A stretch of DNA of 8,758 nt from an uncultured Lachnospiraceae bacterium (GCA_910588965.1 CAJUSO010000037.1:27301-36058); one strand, 5' to 3'; shown: positions 1-6,995, counted from the first letter of the stretch. The notes: a model not told the origin generated them from the sequence alone. Made by a program: numbers and translations.

Positions 1-234
1 TTGGGGCTCCCCGGATACTCCGGCTCCTTCCGTTGGCTTCTGGGGTTTCCCGGATACTCCAGCCCCTTCTGTTGGCTTTGGGGCTTTTACGGATACCCCA
101 GCCTCTCCCGTTGGCTTTGGGGCTTTTACGGATACCCCAGCCTCTCCCATTGGCTTTGAGGCCTTCCCGGATACCTCAATCCCTTCCGTTGCCTTTGAGG
201 CCTTCCCGGATACCTCAATCCCTTCCGTTGCCTT
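1..234 (-). repeat. Six 39-bp in-frame tandem repeats
   Basis: Six units of exactly 39 bp encode the 13-residue repeats of the secreted protein. Units 1 and 2 (nearest the start codon) are identical, units 3 and 4 differ at one base, and units 5 and 6 are similar but more diverged. This pairwise pattern suggests recent duplication or slippage. The array reaches the window edge, so the true copy number is unknown. Confidence 0.9.
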
Positions 235-360
235 TTGGGGGCTCATAGCCTGTGCTGCCTGAACCGGGAAGGTTCCCTGAACGCAAAGAACTGCCAGCAA
301 TGCGCAGGCGCATTGCTTCTTTATCCATCTGGCTATTTTTATTTTCTTTTTCCCATCCAT
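1..360 (-). CDS. Secreted protein with 13-residue tandem repeats (3' end beyond window)
   Basis: An open frame runs from the ATG at 358-360 to the left edge without a stop (120 codons visible), so the gene is truncated by the window, not broken. The start is well supported: AGGAGG lies 7 nt upstream. Residues 1-38 look like a Sec signal peptide: a Lys/Arg-rich start (MDGKKKIKIARWIKK), a hydrophobic core (ALLAVLCV) and a likely signal peptidase site after QAAQA. Residues 43-120 are six 13-residue units of the type KPTEGAGVSGKPQ, rich in Lys, Pro, Gly and Val, with no cysteine or aromatic residue. I do not recognise a family. Low-complexity repeats after a signal peptide often form a stalk or wall-spanning linker before a catalytic or binding domain, which would lie outside the window. 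It is the last visible gene of a leftward run and starts 91 bp after the phosphatase gene. The reading frame is secure; the function is unknown. Confidence 0.8.
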   Translation of the reverse strand, partial: MDGKKKIKIARWIKKQCACALLAVLCVQGTFPVQAAQAMSPQKATEGIEVSGKASKATEGIEVSGKASKPMGEAGVSVKAPKPTGEAGVSVKAPKPTEGAGVSGKPQKPTEGAGVSGEPQ

Positions 361-451
361 GCCGTTTCCTCCTTTTCTCTGGCTACGTGCGCCCAAAGAC
401 GGCGTATCCCCCCTCCCTGCACCATGAACCTGGACCCATATGGCCGGTGCC

Positions 452-913
452 CTAAATCCCCTGCCCATTGATTAGTTTCACTAATTTCTGGATGGATTTA
501 TTCAATGTCTCATAGCACAGCCCATAAGACTGGAGCGTACCGCCATAAGGGTTGATAATCTCCAGTTCATCCCCTACCAGTTCTGTCAGCACATAAACAT
601 CTGCATCCGCCGCCTCTTCATATTCTTTCATGATTTTCTGCGCCTGCAGCGCCTCCATGGTGATAATCAGGTTCCCTGGGGCTAAATCCTCTGGCATGAG
701 CTGCTGTGACATATGGTTCTCCATATTAATCCCGTTGCTAATCAGGACGGCCTCCGCTTTCTGGTTCAGGGGCTCTGGGAACAGCACTACCAGACCCCGG
801 CTTTCCACTGCAATGGGATACTGCAGCGGATATTCCTTCATAATCGCTTCCGCCATAGGCGCCCTTGCTGTCCCGCTGCGGCACACAAAAATTATTTTGC
901 TATATTCTTTCAT
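452..913 (-). CDS. Low-molecular-weight protein phosphatase, YwlE-like (possible active-site variant)
   Basis: 153 residues, the usual size for this family. The phosphate-binding loop is at the N-terminus: VCRSGTARAPMAE, with C11 and R17 forming CX5R. Thr15 sits where Bacillus YwlE has the Thr that favours phosphoarginine over phosphotyrosine, so an arginine-phosphatase-type role is possible. Two departures are visible. The residue after the loop Arg is Ala18 instead of Ser or Thr, and the late DP(F/Y)GG motif that carries the general acid reads N121-PYGG. Asp to Asn there would be expected to slow or alter catalysis. The gene starts 29 nt after the tsaC stop on the same strand, with a purine-rich site (AAGGAAAAGGG) before the ATG, so it is probably co-transcribed. 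The same TsaC-phosphatase pairing occurs in B. subtilis (ywlC, ywlE). The family is secure; activity and substrate are not. Confidence 0.87.
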   Translation of the reverse strand: MKEYSKIIFVCRSGTARAPMAEAIMKEYPLQYPIAVESRGLVVLFPEPLNQKAEAVLISNGINMENHMSQQLMPEDLAPGNLIITMEALQAQKIMKEYEEAADADVYVLTELVGDELEIINPYGGTLQSYGLCYETLNKSIQKLVKLINGQGI

Positions 914-942
914 ACTTATCCCTTTTCCTTCCCTGCTTCCTC

Positions 943-2019
943 CTACCCTCCTATGCCTCTATCTTCTGAAGCCTCCACGACCCGGTGGCCTGCCGCCTTC
1001 AGCAAACGGTTCATCACAGCCTGTCCCAGCCCCGGGGAGCCAAAACTCTCCGAATAAATGATATCCACGCCCAATTTGTCAAACTCCCGCAGGATCCCAT
1101 ATAAATGCCGGGCAATCGTGTCTTCCTCCTGCCTGGTGCCAATGCTCTTGAAAATCCCTTCCTTGTAGCACGCCCTCGTCTCCTCCGTCCCAAGGATGCC
1201 CACACGCTTCCCTTTGCCCAGCGCCTCCCTTGCCAGGCAGCTGATTTTCTCCTGCACCTTTGGGAGGCCGCCCTCCACCAGGATTAATTCCGCTTTGGGC
1301 GCATAATGCCGGTATTTCATCCCCGGCGCCTTCGGGCGCACGCCAAAAGCCTCCTGCCCTAAGCCTGGATCCATCTTGACCGGGCCTATCACCGCTTCCA
1401 TCATAGCAGGGGTAATATACCCTGGGCGCAGCACTACCGGCGGCTCTTCCGAAAAATCCACAATGGTGGATTCAATCCCAATCCCCACAGGGCCGCCGTC
1501 CAAAATAAGGGGGATCCTCCCGTCCAAATCCTCCGCCACATGCTCTGCCAGCGTAGGGCTGGGCCTGCCTGACGTATTGGCGCTGGGCGCGGCAATAAAC
1601 CCGCCTGCCTCCCGGATAAAAGACAGCGCAACGGGGTGGCTTGGCATACGAACAGCCACAGTCTGCAGCCCCCCCGTGGTCTCTAAGGGGACTGCGCCGC
1701 TTTTTGCAAATATCATCGTCAAAGGCCCCGGCCAGAATGCGGCAGCCAGCTTCTCTGCCTTGGGAGGGATATGGCGGGCTATTTTCCCCAAATCCTCCAT
1801 CCTGGAAATATGTACAATCAGCGGATTATCCGAAGGGCGCCCCTTGGCTTCGTAAATTTTGCGGGAAGCCTCCGGGTTCAGGGCGTCTGCCCCCAAGCCG
1901 TATACCGTCTCTGTTGGGAACGCCACAAGGCTGCCCTCCTGAATCAGTGTGGCAGCCATTTTTATGATTCCTTTATTTTCCTGCTCGTCTAACGTAAGCT
2001 TCTTAACGGTTGTTTCCAT
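943..2019 (-). CDS. tsaC: L-threonylcarbamoyladenylate synthase (TsaC/Sua5 type)
   Basis: Makes threonylcarbamoyl-AMP from threonine, bicarbonate and ATP in the cytoplasm. This is the first step of the t6A modification at position 37 of ANN-decoding tRNAs, and the product is passed to TsaD/TsaB/TsaE. At 358 residues it is the long Sua5 form, with an N-terminal YrdC domain (about 15-205) and a C-terminal Sua5 domain (about 245-345). Visible motifs are FPTETVYGLG (34-43), KGRPSDNPL (59-67), PSANTSG (145-151), ESTIVD (183-188) and the interdomain linker PGMKYRHYAPKAEL (232-245). The start at 2019 has AAGGGA 7 nt upstream and lies about 118 nt downstream of the expected start site of a promoter with TGGTATAAT. 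The phosphatase follows 29 nt downstream. Length and motifs are complete, with no sign of damage. Confidence 0.96.
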   Translation of the reverse strand: METTVKKLTLDEQENKGIIKMAATLIQEGSLVAFPTETVYGLGADALNPEASRKIYEAKGRPSDNPLIVHISRMEDLGKIARHIPPKAEKLAAAFWPGPLTMIFAKSGAVPLETTGGLQTVAVRMPSHPVALSFIREAGGFIAAPSANTSGRPSPTLAEHVAEDLDGRIPLILDGGPVGIGIESTIVDFSEEPPVVLRPGYITPAMMEAVIGPVKMDPGLGQEAFGVRPKAPGMKYRHYAPKAELILVEGGLPKVQEKISCLAREALGKGKRVGILGTEETRACYKEGIFKSIGTRQEEDTIARHLYGILREFDKLGVDIIYSESFGSPGLGQAVMNRLLKAAGHRVVEASEDRGIGG

Positions 2020-2084
2020 GGTAATGTCCCTTAGGGCGCCTGGCCCTGCAATCTATGCCATCCTACTGCGCGGCATCCCGATTC

Positions 2085-2124
2085 CCTGCCAGCGGCAAAA
2101 GCGCCGTCTGCACCTCATGGCAGG
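2085..2124 (-). other. Hairpin in the tsaC 5' leader
   Basis: In the tsaC transcript, CCTGCCA and TGGCAGG pair over 7 bp, and CGGC/GCCG inside gives a second short helix around a 6-nt loop (AAAAGC in plus-strand sense). It lies in the roughly 118-nt leader between the predicted start site and the tsaC ATG. There is no T-run after it, so it is not an obvious intrinsic terminator. A 26-codon ORF with a poor ribosome site also crosses it. Its role, if any, is unknown. Confidence 0.4.
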
Positions 2125-2143
2125 CAACAACATCTCTCCCGAC

Positions 2144-2171
2144 ATTATACCATATTTTCCACGAAAAACAA
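2144..2171 (-). promoter_or_regulatory. Extended -10 promoter for tsaC and the phosphatase gene
   Basis: Read on the minus strand, TATAAT (2144-2149) is preceded directly by TGG, giving the extended -10 form TGnTATAAT. A weak -35 (TTGTTT, 2166-2171) sits 16 bp upstream. It lies in the 189-bp gap between the amidase stop and the tsaC start, so tsaC probably does not depend only on read-through from cwlD. Confidence 0.65.
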
Positions 2172-2208
2172 CATAATCGAGGGAAAAACTTGGCATATTT
2201 CCACAATA

Positions 2209-2901
2209 TCATTCTTTCCCAGCCCCCAGGCATTTTAAGATCCCCATTTCCACTGCTTTTGCCACCTTATCCTGGTATGCATCCGTGGATAAAAGTTCCG
2301 CTTCCTCATAATTGCTGAGGAACCCGCATTCCACGATGACAGTGGGGGATTCCGTCTTTTTCAGGAGATAGTAGCTCTCATTCGCCTTCGCTTCCCGGTG
2401 GTTTTTTTGGTCCAGTTGCCCTACCAGGGATTCCTGGAGCGTTTCCGCCAGCTTTTTCCCTTCCTTTGACTGGCCATAGTAGAAGACCTGCGCCCCCTTC
2501 ACCGCCTCATCCGGATAGCTGTTCTGGTGGATGCTGACCGTAAACACCGGCTTTGCCTGGCTTATAATCTCACACCGCCTGCGCATATCCTCCACTTTCT
2601 GGTTCTTGGAGGACGGCTGGTACAGGCCGTTGTCATCTTCCCGTGTCATAATGATTTTTATCCCGTCCTTCTCCAGCAAATCCTTCAATTTCATGGCAAT
2701 CTTAAGGTTGATTTCCTTTTCCTTGGCTTTATTTATGCCAATTTTCCCTGGGTCATCCCCTCCGTGGCCTGCATCCACGACAATGCATACCTGGCCTTCC
2801 CGGGCGTTCCCGCTGCCCACCATGAAAGGGCTTTCTTTTGCAAAAAGGCAAGCGCCCAACAGCAGAAGCACTGCCATAAACACTTCTATCCTTCTCTTCA
2901 T
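2209..2901 (-). CDS. cwlD: CwlD-like N-acetylmuramoyl-L-alanine amidase
   Basis: A zinc amidase of the Amidase_3 family that cuts the bond between N-acetylmuramic acid and L-alanine in peptidoglycan. CwlD acts during sporulation to form the muramic lactam of the spore cortex. From the chosen start the protein has 230 residues (B. subtilis CwlD is similar). It has an N-terminal signal or anchor segment (MKRRIEVFMAVLLLLGACLF) and then the catalytic domain. Zinc ligands and catalytic residues are visible: H46 in DAGHGG, E63 in KEKEINL, H125 in SIHQNS and E191 in VIVECGFLSN. The frame opens 21 codons further upstream, but I prefer the ATG at 2899-2901. It has AGGTG at 6-nt spacing and puts the charged, hydrophobic signal at the very N-terminus. 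Divergent from dcd across a 177-bp gap. Amidase assignment is firm; CwlD orthology is likely but rests on motifs and size. Confidence 0.88.
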   Translation of the reverse strand: MKRRIEVFMAVLLLLGACLFAKESPFMVGSGNAREGQVCIVVDAGHGGDDPGKIGINKAKEKEINLKIAMKLKDLLEKDGIKIIMTREDDNGLYQPSSKNQKVEDMRRRCEIISQAKPVFTVSIHQNSYPDEAVKGAQVFYYGQSKEGKKLAETLQESLVGQLDQKNHREAKANESYYLLKKTESPTVIVECGFLSNYEEAELLSTDAYQDKVAKAVEMGILKCLGAGKE

Positions 2902-2989
2902 ATCCTGCACCTGGCCTGCTTTTGTACATAAATATGATGCGGCTGCCCAAACTATTACACCCAATTTTGCCGCATCTTAAGGCATCCCC

Positions 2990-3018
2990 TTGCATAGTTC
3001 CTTCAGAAAAGCTATAAT
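2990..3018 (+). promoter_or_regulatory. Sigma-A-type promoter for dcd
   Basis: TTGCAT (2990-2995) and a perfect TATAAT (3013-3018) are separated by 17 bp. The expected start site is near 3025, leaving a leader of about 54 nt ending in the TAGGAGG ribosome site of dcd. Confidence 0.75.
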
Positions 3019-3078
3019 AATGGCAGAAACAGACGGAAGGAAGCATTCCGTGCACAGACTGCTGCATTAGGAGGAACT

Positions 3079-3609
3079 ATGATATTATCAGATGGTGAAA
3101 TACAAAGACTGCTCACAAGCGGGCAATTACAGATCCATCCCCTGGAACACCTGCAAATCCAGCCCGCCAGCGTCGATATCCGGCTGGGGGACACTTTTTC
3201 CATCCTGGAGGATACGCCAAACGGCATCATCCGCTTACAGGAAGGGAGGAATTACAAGACGATCGTCTCGGACACATATCTGCTGCTCCCCGGGCAGTTC
3301 GTGCTCGCCACCACCATGGAGTACATCACATTGCCCAGCAACCTGACAGCCTTTGTCGAAGGGCGCAGCTCCCTGGGCCGGCTCGGGCTGTTTATCCAAA
3401 ACGCCGGCTGGGTAGACCCAGGCTTTGAAGGGGAAATTACCCTTGAACTGTTTAACGCAAACCGTTATGCTATCGAGCTGCAGGCGGGGCACAGGATTGG
3501 CCAGCTGGTATTTGCCCGCATGGAGGAACATGCGCTGCACCCTTATTCCGGCAAATACCAAGGGCAGAAGGGCGCTACCGGCTCCATGGTATTTATGGAC
3601 TTTCCCTGA
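3079..3609 (+). CDS. dcd: dCTP deaminase, possibly the bifunctional dUMP-forming type
   Basis: Deaminates dCTP to dUTP, feeding dTMP synthesis in the cytoplasm; some members also hydrolyse dUTP to dUMP. The protein has 176 residues, slightly shorter than E. coli Dcd (193). Visible family motifs are QPASVDIRLGD (28-38), EGRSSLGRLGL (94-104), GWVDPGFEGEITLEL (110-124), with E123 in the place of the catalytic Glu, and the C-terminal KYQGQKGAT (159-167). The DPGFxGxITLEL and YQGQ motifs resemble the dCTP deaminase/dUTPase of Mycobacterium tuberculosis more than E. coli Dcd, hence the suggestion of a bifunctional enzyme (inference). The start is fixed by AGGAGG 4 nt upstream. It has a strong promoter and is followed after 108 bp by the oxidoreductase gene. 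Confidence 0.93.
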   Translation: MILSDGEIQRLLTSGQLQIHPLEHLQIQPASVDIRLGDTFSILEDTPNGIIRLQEGRNYKTIVSDTYLLLPGQFVLATTMEYITLPSNLTAFVEGRSSLGRLGLFIQNAGWVDPGFEGEITLELFNANRYAIELQAGHRIGQLVFARMEEHALHPYSGKYQGQKGATGSMVFMDFP

Positions 3610-3623
3610 AGAAGCCTTTTGCT

Positions 3624-3701
3624 GCCAGGCTGCGGCCCTGGCGCTTGCGGCCTGCAGGAGGAACCCAGAAACCATGCTTTGCCCAAAAAACAGATTGGGC
3701 A
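3624..3701 (+). other. Two hairpins between dcd and the oxidoreductase gene
   Basis: GCCAGG (3624-3629) pairs with CCTGGC (3637-3642) around a 7-nt loop just after dcd. TGCCCAA (3680-3686) pairs with TTGGGCA (3695-3701) around an 8-nt loop and ends on the first base of the AGGAAGG ribosome site of the next gene. Neither has a T-run, so they look more like processing or translation-tuning structures than terminators. Confidence 0.4.
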
Positions 3702-3717
3702 GGAAGGATGTAACAGT

Positions 3718-4719
3718 ATGGAAAAATTAAATTGGGGCATTTTAGGAACCGGGTGGATTGCCCGGGAGATGGGGGAAGCATTACAGGCGGTTAACGGCAG
3801 TATTTACGGCGTATGTTCTGCCAACCCCGCGCACGCCCAAAGCTATGCCGCCAGGTATTTTGTAAAACATGTTTACCCAAGCACCGAAGAACTGCTGGCG
3901 GATAACGCCATTGATATTGTCTATATCGCAACCCCGCACAACCTGCATTACCCGCTTATCTTACAGGCCCTGCAGGCCGGGAAGCATGTGTTCTGCGAAA
4001 AATCCATTACGGTAAACGCCAGGCAGCTGCAGGAGTGCGCGGCTATTGCAGCCCAAAAAAACCTTGTAATCTGCGACGGCGTCACGTTATTCCATATGCC
4101 GCTTTACAAGGAGTTAAAAAAGATTATCCGCAGCGGGGCCATCGGGGACATAAAAATGATACAGGTAAACTTTGGAAGCTGCAAGGAATACGACGTGGAC
4201 AGCCGTTTCTTCTCAAAAGAACTGGCAGGCGGGGCATTATTGGATATCGGGGTCTATGCCGTTTCCTTCGCCCGGTATTTTATGTCCAGTAAAGCAAATA
4301 CCGTCCTGACAACCGCCAATTACTCAGAGACCGGCGTAGATGAGACCAGCGGCATCCTGCTGAAAAACCCAGACGGCCAAATGGCTGTCATTTCCCTGAC
4401 CATGCGGGCCAAACAGCCTAAGCGCGGCATCATCGCCGGAGAAAAGGGCTACATTGAAATCAGCAATTACCCCCGCGCGGACAAAGCCTCCATCACCTAC
4501 ACGGAAGATGGGCGGACAGAAACCATAGAAGTTGGGAATACAGCAAAAGCGCTGGAATACGAAGTGCAGGACATGCAGGATTATGTCAAGGACCATACTG
4601 GCCAAGAGAATTTCCAGTATGTCTGTGATGTAATGGACACCTTAACCGCCATACGGAACCAATGGGGCATGGTATATCCCTTTGAATCAGAAACCCCGCT
4701 GGGGGCGCCGGAGCCATAG
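3718..4719 (+). CDS. Gfo/Idh/MocA-family NAD(P)-dependent oxidoreductase
   Basis: 333 residues, typical for the family. An N-terminal Rossmann fold carries GILGTGWIA (7-15), followed by IATPHNLHYPL (70-80) and CEKSITVN (93-100). The last is the family EKP motif with Ser in place of Pro. The C-terminal substrate domain has GGALLDIGVY (171-180), where D176 and Y180 fall in the usual catalytic or substrate region. This pattern is closest to the trans-dihydrodiol dehydrogenase or sugar-oxidoreductase-like branch; the substrate cannot be read from sequence. The frame extends to 3619 without an ATG, but the ATG at 3718 has AGGAAGG 10 nt upstream and begins the fold directly (MEKLNWGILG). It follows dcd by 108 bp and no separate promoter was seen. 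It converges on the sensor kinase gene. Confidence 0.9.
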   Translation: MEKLNWGILGTGWIAREMGEALQAVNGSIYGVCSANPAHAQSYAARYFVKHVYPSTEELLADNAIDIVYIATPHNLHYPLILQALQAGKHVFCEKSITVNARQLQECAAIAAQKNLVICDGVTLFHMPLYKELKKIIRSGAIGDIKMIQVNFGSCKEYDVDSRFFSKELAGGALLDIGVYAVSFARYFMSSKANTVLTTANYSETGVDETSGILLKNPDGQMAVISLTMRAKQPKRGIIAGEKGYIEISNYPRADKASITYTEDGRTETIEVGNTAKALEYEVQDMQDYVKDHTGQENFQYVCDVMDTLTAIRNQWGMVYPFESETPLGAPEP

Positions 4720-4786
4720 CCCGCTAGGCTTAAGTTTCCTGCTCCGGCTATCTACAGGAAACGCGGACATGGAAACGGCCGTTTCC
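4707..4786. repeat. Interlocking inverted repeats in a convergent gap
   Basis: GCCGGAGC (4707-4714) is complementary to GCTCCGGC (4741-4748). GTTTCCTG (4734-4741) is complementary to CAGGAAAC (4755-4762). The order is A-B-A'-B', so the two helices either exclude each other or form a pseudoknot. A third element is a perfect 16-bp palindrome, GGAAACGGCCGTTTCC (4771-4786), whose arms repeat the GTTTCC/GGAAAC words of the second helix. The site starts inside the last codons of the oxidoreductase gene and ends 46 bp before the kinase stop. No T-run follows in either direction. It may work as a bidirectional transcription barrier or mRNA-end structure (inference). Confidence 0.6.
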
Positions 4787-4832
4787 CTTCCGTCCCTGCT
4801 GGCATGATTCCCAGTAAGGTAATTCCAATCTA

Positions 4833-6152
4833 TTATCCAGGACACTTCAACATAATAACCGCATGGAATGTCTGCGTCCCTTCCTCATAGTATAGCTTCA
4901 TGTGCCCTTGGTATTTCTCTACCACCCTGCGGACACTCTTAAGCCCAAGGCCATGGAACTGTTTGTCCGGCTTGGTGGTGGGCAGGCTGCCGTCCCGCCC
5001 GAAAAAGGGATTCCCATGGCAGGAATTGACCACTGCCGCCACCATATAGGAGGTATTTTCCCGCTTTGACGCAGAGGCCTCAATATAAGCCCCCGGAACC
5101 TTCACTGCCGCTTCATAGGCATTGTCCAGCAGGTTGCCAAACAGGGCGGTAAGATCCTGGTCTGCCAGGAACTCCGTTGCCCCGCTGCGGATATCTGCAT
5201 GGAAATCAATCCCTTGCTCCACACACTGCTTCTGGCAGCGGCACAAGATAGCGTTCAGCAACTCATGGCTGCATAGGCGGGACGCCGTATTCAGGCTCTG
5301 GGACTGCAGCAGCTGCTGGATATACCGATTGGCTTTCCCAATTTTTTCTTCCCTGCAAAGCACGGCGATGGACTGCAGGTGGTTCTTCATATCGTGGATT
5401 AAAATACTCTGGCTCTCCTTCTGCCGGCTTATCATTTTATAATATTCTGCAGAGGAAGATTCCTTCTGGAGCAATAGGTGCATTTCTGAAATCTCTGCAT
5501 TCTTCCGCTGGTTATGCTGATTTATCTCAAATATAATCAGATTGGCCAACAGCAGGAAAACCGAACTCAGGCTAACCATCCAATTTAGGGAAGGGGAAAG
5601 ATTATACACACTATCAATGACAGAAAGGGTAATGATAGTTACTAAAGATGCCATAGGTGTAAAAAGTAAAATCAATGAAAATTTATCCTGTTGTCCATTA
5701 TCTTTTTTGTATTCTTTATAAAATTGGATAAGCATATAGGTTGTTGCCAAAAAAGTAATTTTACTTGAAACCGTATACAAGATTAAATGGTGTAAATCAT
5801 CTGGTTCTGTAAAAAATGCTGGTGCATAATAACCAATCGCATGATAAGAAATCAACTCACATGCTCCCATAATAGCCTCTAATACAACTGTATGAAACAA
5901 TATGGAATACCACTTTAACCGATACTGAACAAATAAAAAAAGAAAATTAGCCCCAAAATATAAGATTGCATTTAGCAGCTTTACTCTCAAAAACATCGCA
6001 GCCAGGAACAACCCCACATAAAAAAAGCACAGCATTGCCAGCCGTACCCCTGGCCGCCGCTTCGGCTCAAAAAGCCCGGAAGCATACTGCCAAAGCACAA
6101 TCCCCTCTACCAAAAAGCTGAATATGTAACAGCCTATTAATCCATATCCCAT
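4833..6152 (-). CDS. agrC: AgrC-like sensor histidine kinase of a peptide quorum-sensing system
   Basis: Membrane kinase expected to bind the cyclic peptide made from AgrD and to phosphorylate the LytTR regulator encoded just upstream. With the chosen start it has 439 residues, close to S. aureus AgrC. Residues 1-210 hold six or seven hydrophobic segments (about 4-22, 36-54, 59-77, 82-103, 123-144, 157-178, 189-210). A linker (211-245) leads to the HPK10-type phosphoacceptor box IHDMKNHLQ with H253. The ATPase domain shows GNLLDNAYEAA (339-349, N box) and FHGLGLKSV (399-407, G box). The ATG at 6150-6152 lies 5 nt after the regulator stop and has AGGGGG upstream; a longer start at 6236 would overlap the regulator and add a non-membrane tail. 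Odd point: G+C falls to about 31% over 5581-6000 (residues about 51-190) but is about 50-60% on both sides. Confidence 0.92.
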   Translation of the reverse strand: MGYGLIGCYIFSFLVEGIVLWQYASGLFEPKRRPGVRLAMLCFFYVGLFLAAMFLRVKLLNAILYFGANFLFLFVQYRLKWYSILFHTVVLEAIMGACELISYHAIGYYAPAFFTEPDDLHHLILYTVSSKITFLATTYMLIQFYKEYKKDNGQQDKFSLILLFTPMASLVTIITLSVIDSVYNLSPSLNWMVSLSSVFLLLANLIIFEINQHNQRKNAEISEMHLLLQKESSSAEYYKMISRQKESQSILIHDMKNHLQSIAVLCREEKIGKANRYIQQLLQSQSLNTASRLCSHELLNAILCRCQKQCVEQGIDFHADIRSGATEFLADQDLTALFGNLLDNAYEAAVKVPGAYIEASASKRENTSYMVAAVVNSCHGNPFFGRDGSLPTTKPDKQFHGLGLKSVRRVVEKYQGHMKLYYEEGTQTFHAVIMLKCPG

Positions 6153-6157
6153 CCCTA

Positions 6158-6865
6158 TTACCCCCTGCTTTCCATGTAGAGTAAATAAGCATCCTTGAAT
6201 GCGCGGTATTTCCTTTTTGTCAGATAAGCTTGGCATGTCCCGCCAGCCATATGTACAAGGGTATGGTCAAACTCTGCCACATGCCTCATATTGACAAGAA
6301 AGCTACGGTGTGTCTGGAAGAAAATATTTTTGGGTAACCTTTCCTGCCAATATTGCATCGTATGCACAGATATAAAGTCTTTTTTTTCAGTATGCACAGT
6401 CACCTTCTTTCCTTGGGCTTCTATTACCAGGATGGAAGATACAGGGAGTGTATAAACCCCTTCCTTTGTCTCAACAGGGATTTCCCCTTCCCTAGAATAG
6501 TATTGTTCCAATGCATCCCTCATATTGCGGAAAAAACGCTGTCTTTCCAGGGGCTTAGACATATACCGAAATACATGGAGGCGCATGGCGTCATCTAAAT
6601 ATTCCATATATGCCGTCACCACAAAAATAATAATATTATTACCCGTATTTTTTAATTCACTTGCCAAGCATATGCCATCTTTCCCCGGCATTTCGATATC
6701 CAGGAATACAATATCTTTCTCCCCTTTATCCTCCAGCAAAGACTCACCATTTGGGTAGGAAACAATTTCAAAGTCCTTTTTATCAATACTCTTAAAATAG
6801 ATTTCTATATAATGTTGGATTTGCTCCCGCATCAAAGCGTCATCATCACAAATTAAAATCCTCAT
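6158..6865 (-). CDS. agrA: AgrA-like LytTR response regulator
   Basis: 235 residues. Residues 1-120 form a receiver domain: acidic pocket DDD (7-9), phosphoacceptor D56 in VFLDIEMPG, T84 and K104 in MSKPL. Residues about 130-232 form a LytTR DNA-binding domain (SSILVIEAQGKKVTVHT, then FFQTHRSFLVNMRHV). Such regulators bind pairs of short direct repeats upstream of target promoters. The ATG at 6863-6865 is preceded by AAGGAGAG and begins the fold directly (MRILICDDD). A frame extension to 6892 adds nine unlikely residues. It is the first gene of a two-gene operon with the kinase, reading away from agrDB. Family is certain; naming it agrA rests on the adjacent agrC, agrD and agrB. Confidence 0.93.
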   Translation of the reverse strand: MRILICDDDALMREQIQHYIEIYFKSIDKKDFEIVSYPNGESLLEDKGEKDIVFLDIEMPGKDGICLASELKNTGNNIIIFVVTAYMEYLDDAMRLHVFRYMSKPLERQRFFRNMRDALEQYYSREGEIPVETKEGVYTLPVSSILVIEAQGKKVTVHTEKKDFISVHTMQYWQERLPKNIFFQTHRSFLVNMRHVAEFDHTLVHMAGGTCQAYLTKRKYRAFKDAYLLYMESRG

Positions 6866-6912
6866 CTTCTCTCCTTCCTCATTATCATGCAAAATGGCAG
6901 AATTATTTTAGA

Positions 6913-6921
6913 ATTATATCA
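6913..6921 (-). promoter_or_regulatory. Extended -10 promoter for the response regulator-kinase operon
   Basis: On the minus strand TGATATAAT reads as an extended -10 (TGn plus TATAAT). No good -35 is visible 16-18 bp upstream, where the DNA is a T-run, as is common for extended -10 promoters or activated promoters. The leader would be about 40 nt. Confidence 0.6.
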
Positions 6922-6995
6922 TAGCCCGACAAAAAAATACAGGTTTTTTCTAAAAAAGACATGAGAGAAGAAGATTTGCCGCACATGAGCCAAGA

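Noticed and set aside
33..248. Plus-strand leucine/proline-rich repeat ORF over the left-edge repeats
   Set aside because: It is the antisense shadow of the 39-bp array. The minus-strand frame has a perfect ribosome site, a signal peptide and stays open; this one has neither.
1376..1855. 159-codon plus-strand ORF inside tsaC
   Set aside because: It lies wholly antisense to a gene with full family motifs; it has no ribosome site and no recognisable domain.
2531..2980. 149-codon plus-strand ORF over cwlD
   Set aside because: Antisense to a well-supported amidase, whose zinc-binding residues are all in the other strand.
3235..3675. 146-codon minus-strand ORF over dcd
   Set aside because: Antisense to a gene with complete dCTP deaminase motifs, promoter and ribosome site.
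3619..3717. N-terminal extension of the oxidoreductase by 33 residues
   Set aside because: It begins at a TTG with no ribosome site, and its sequence lies before a normal Rossmann start; the ATG at 3718 is preceded by AGGAAGG.
3674..3730. 18-codon ORF between dcd and the oxidoreductase, after an AGGAGG at 3655
   Set aside because: The spacing to its ATG is too long (13 nt) and the peptide has no recognisable feature; it also runs into the next gene.
6153..6236. Longer start for the sensor kinase
   Set aside because: It would overlap the regulator gene by about 80 bp and place a polar segment before the first membrane helix; the ATG at 6152 has AGGGGG upstream.
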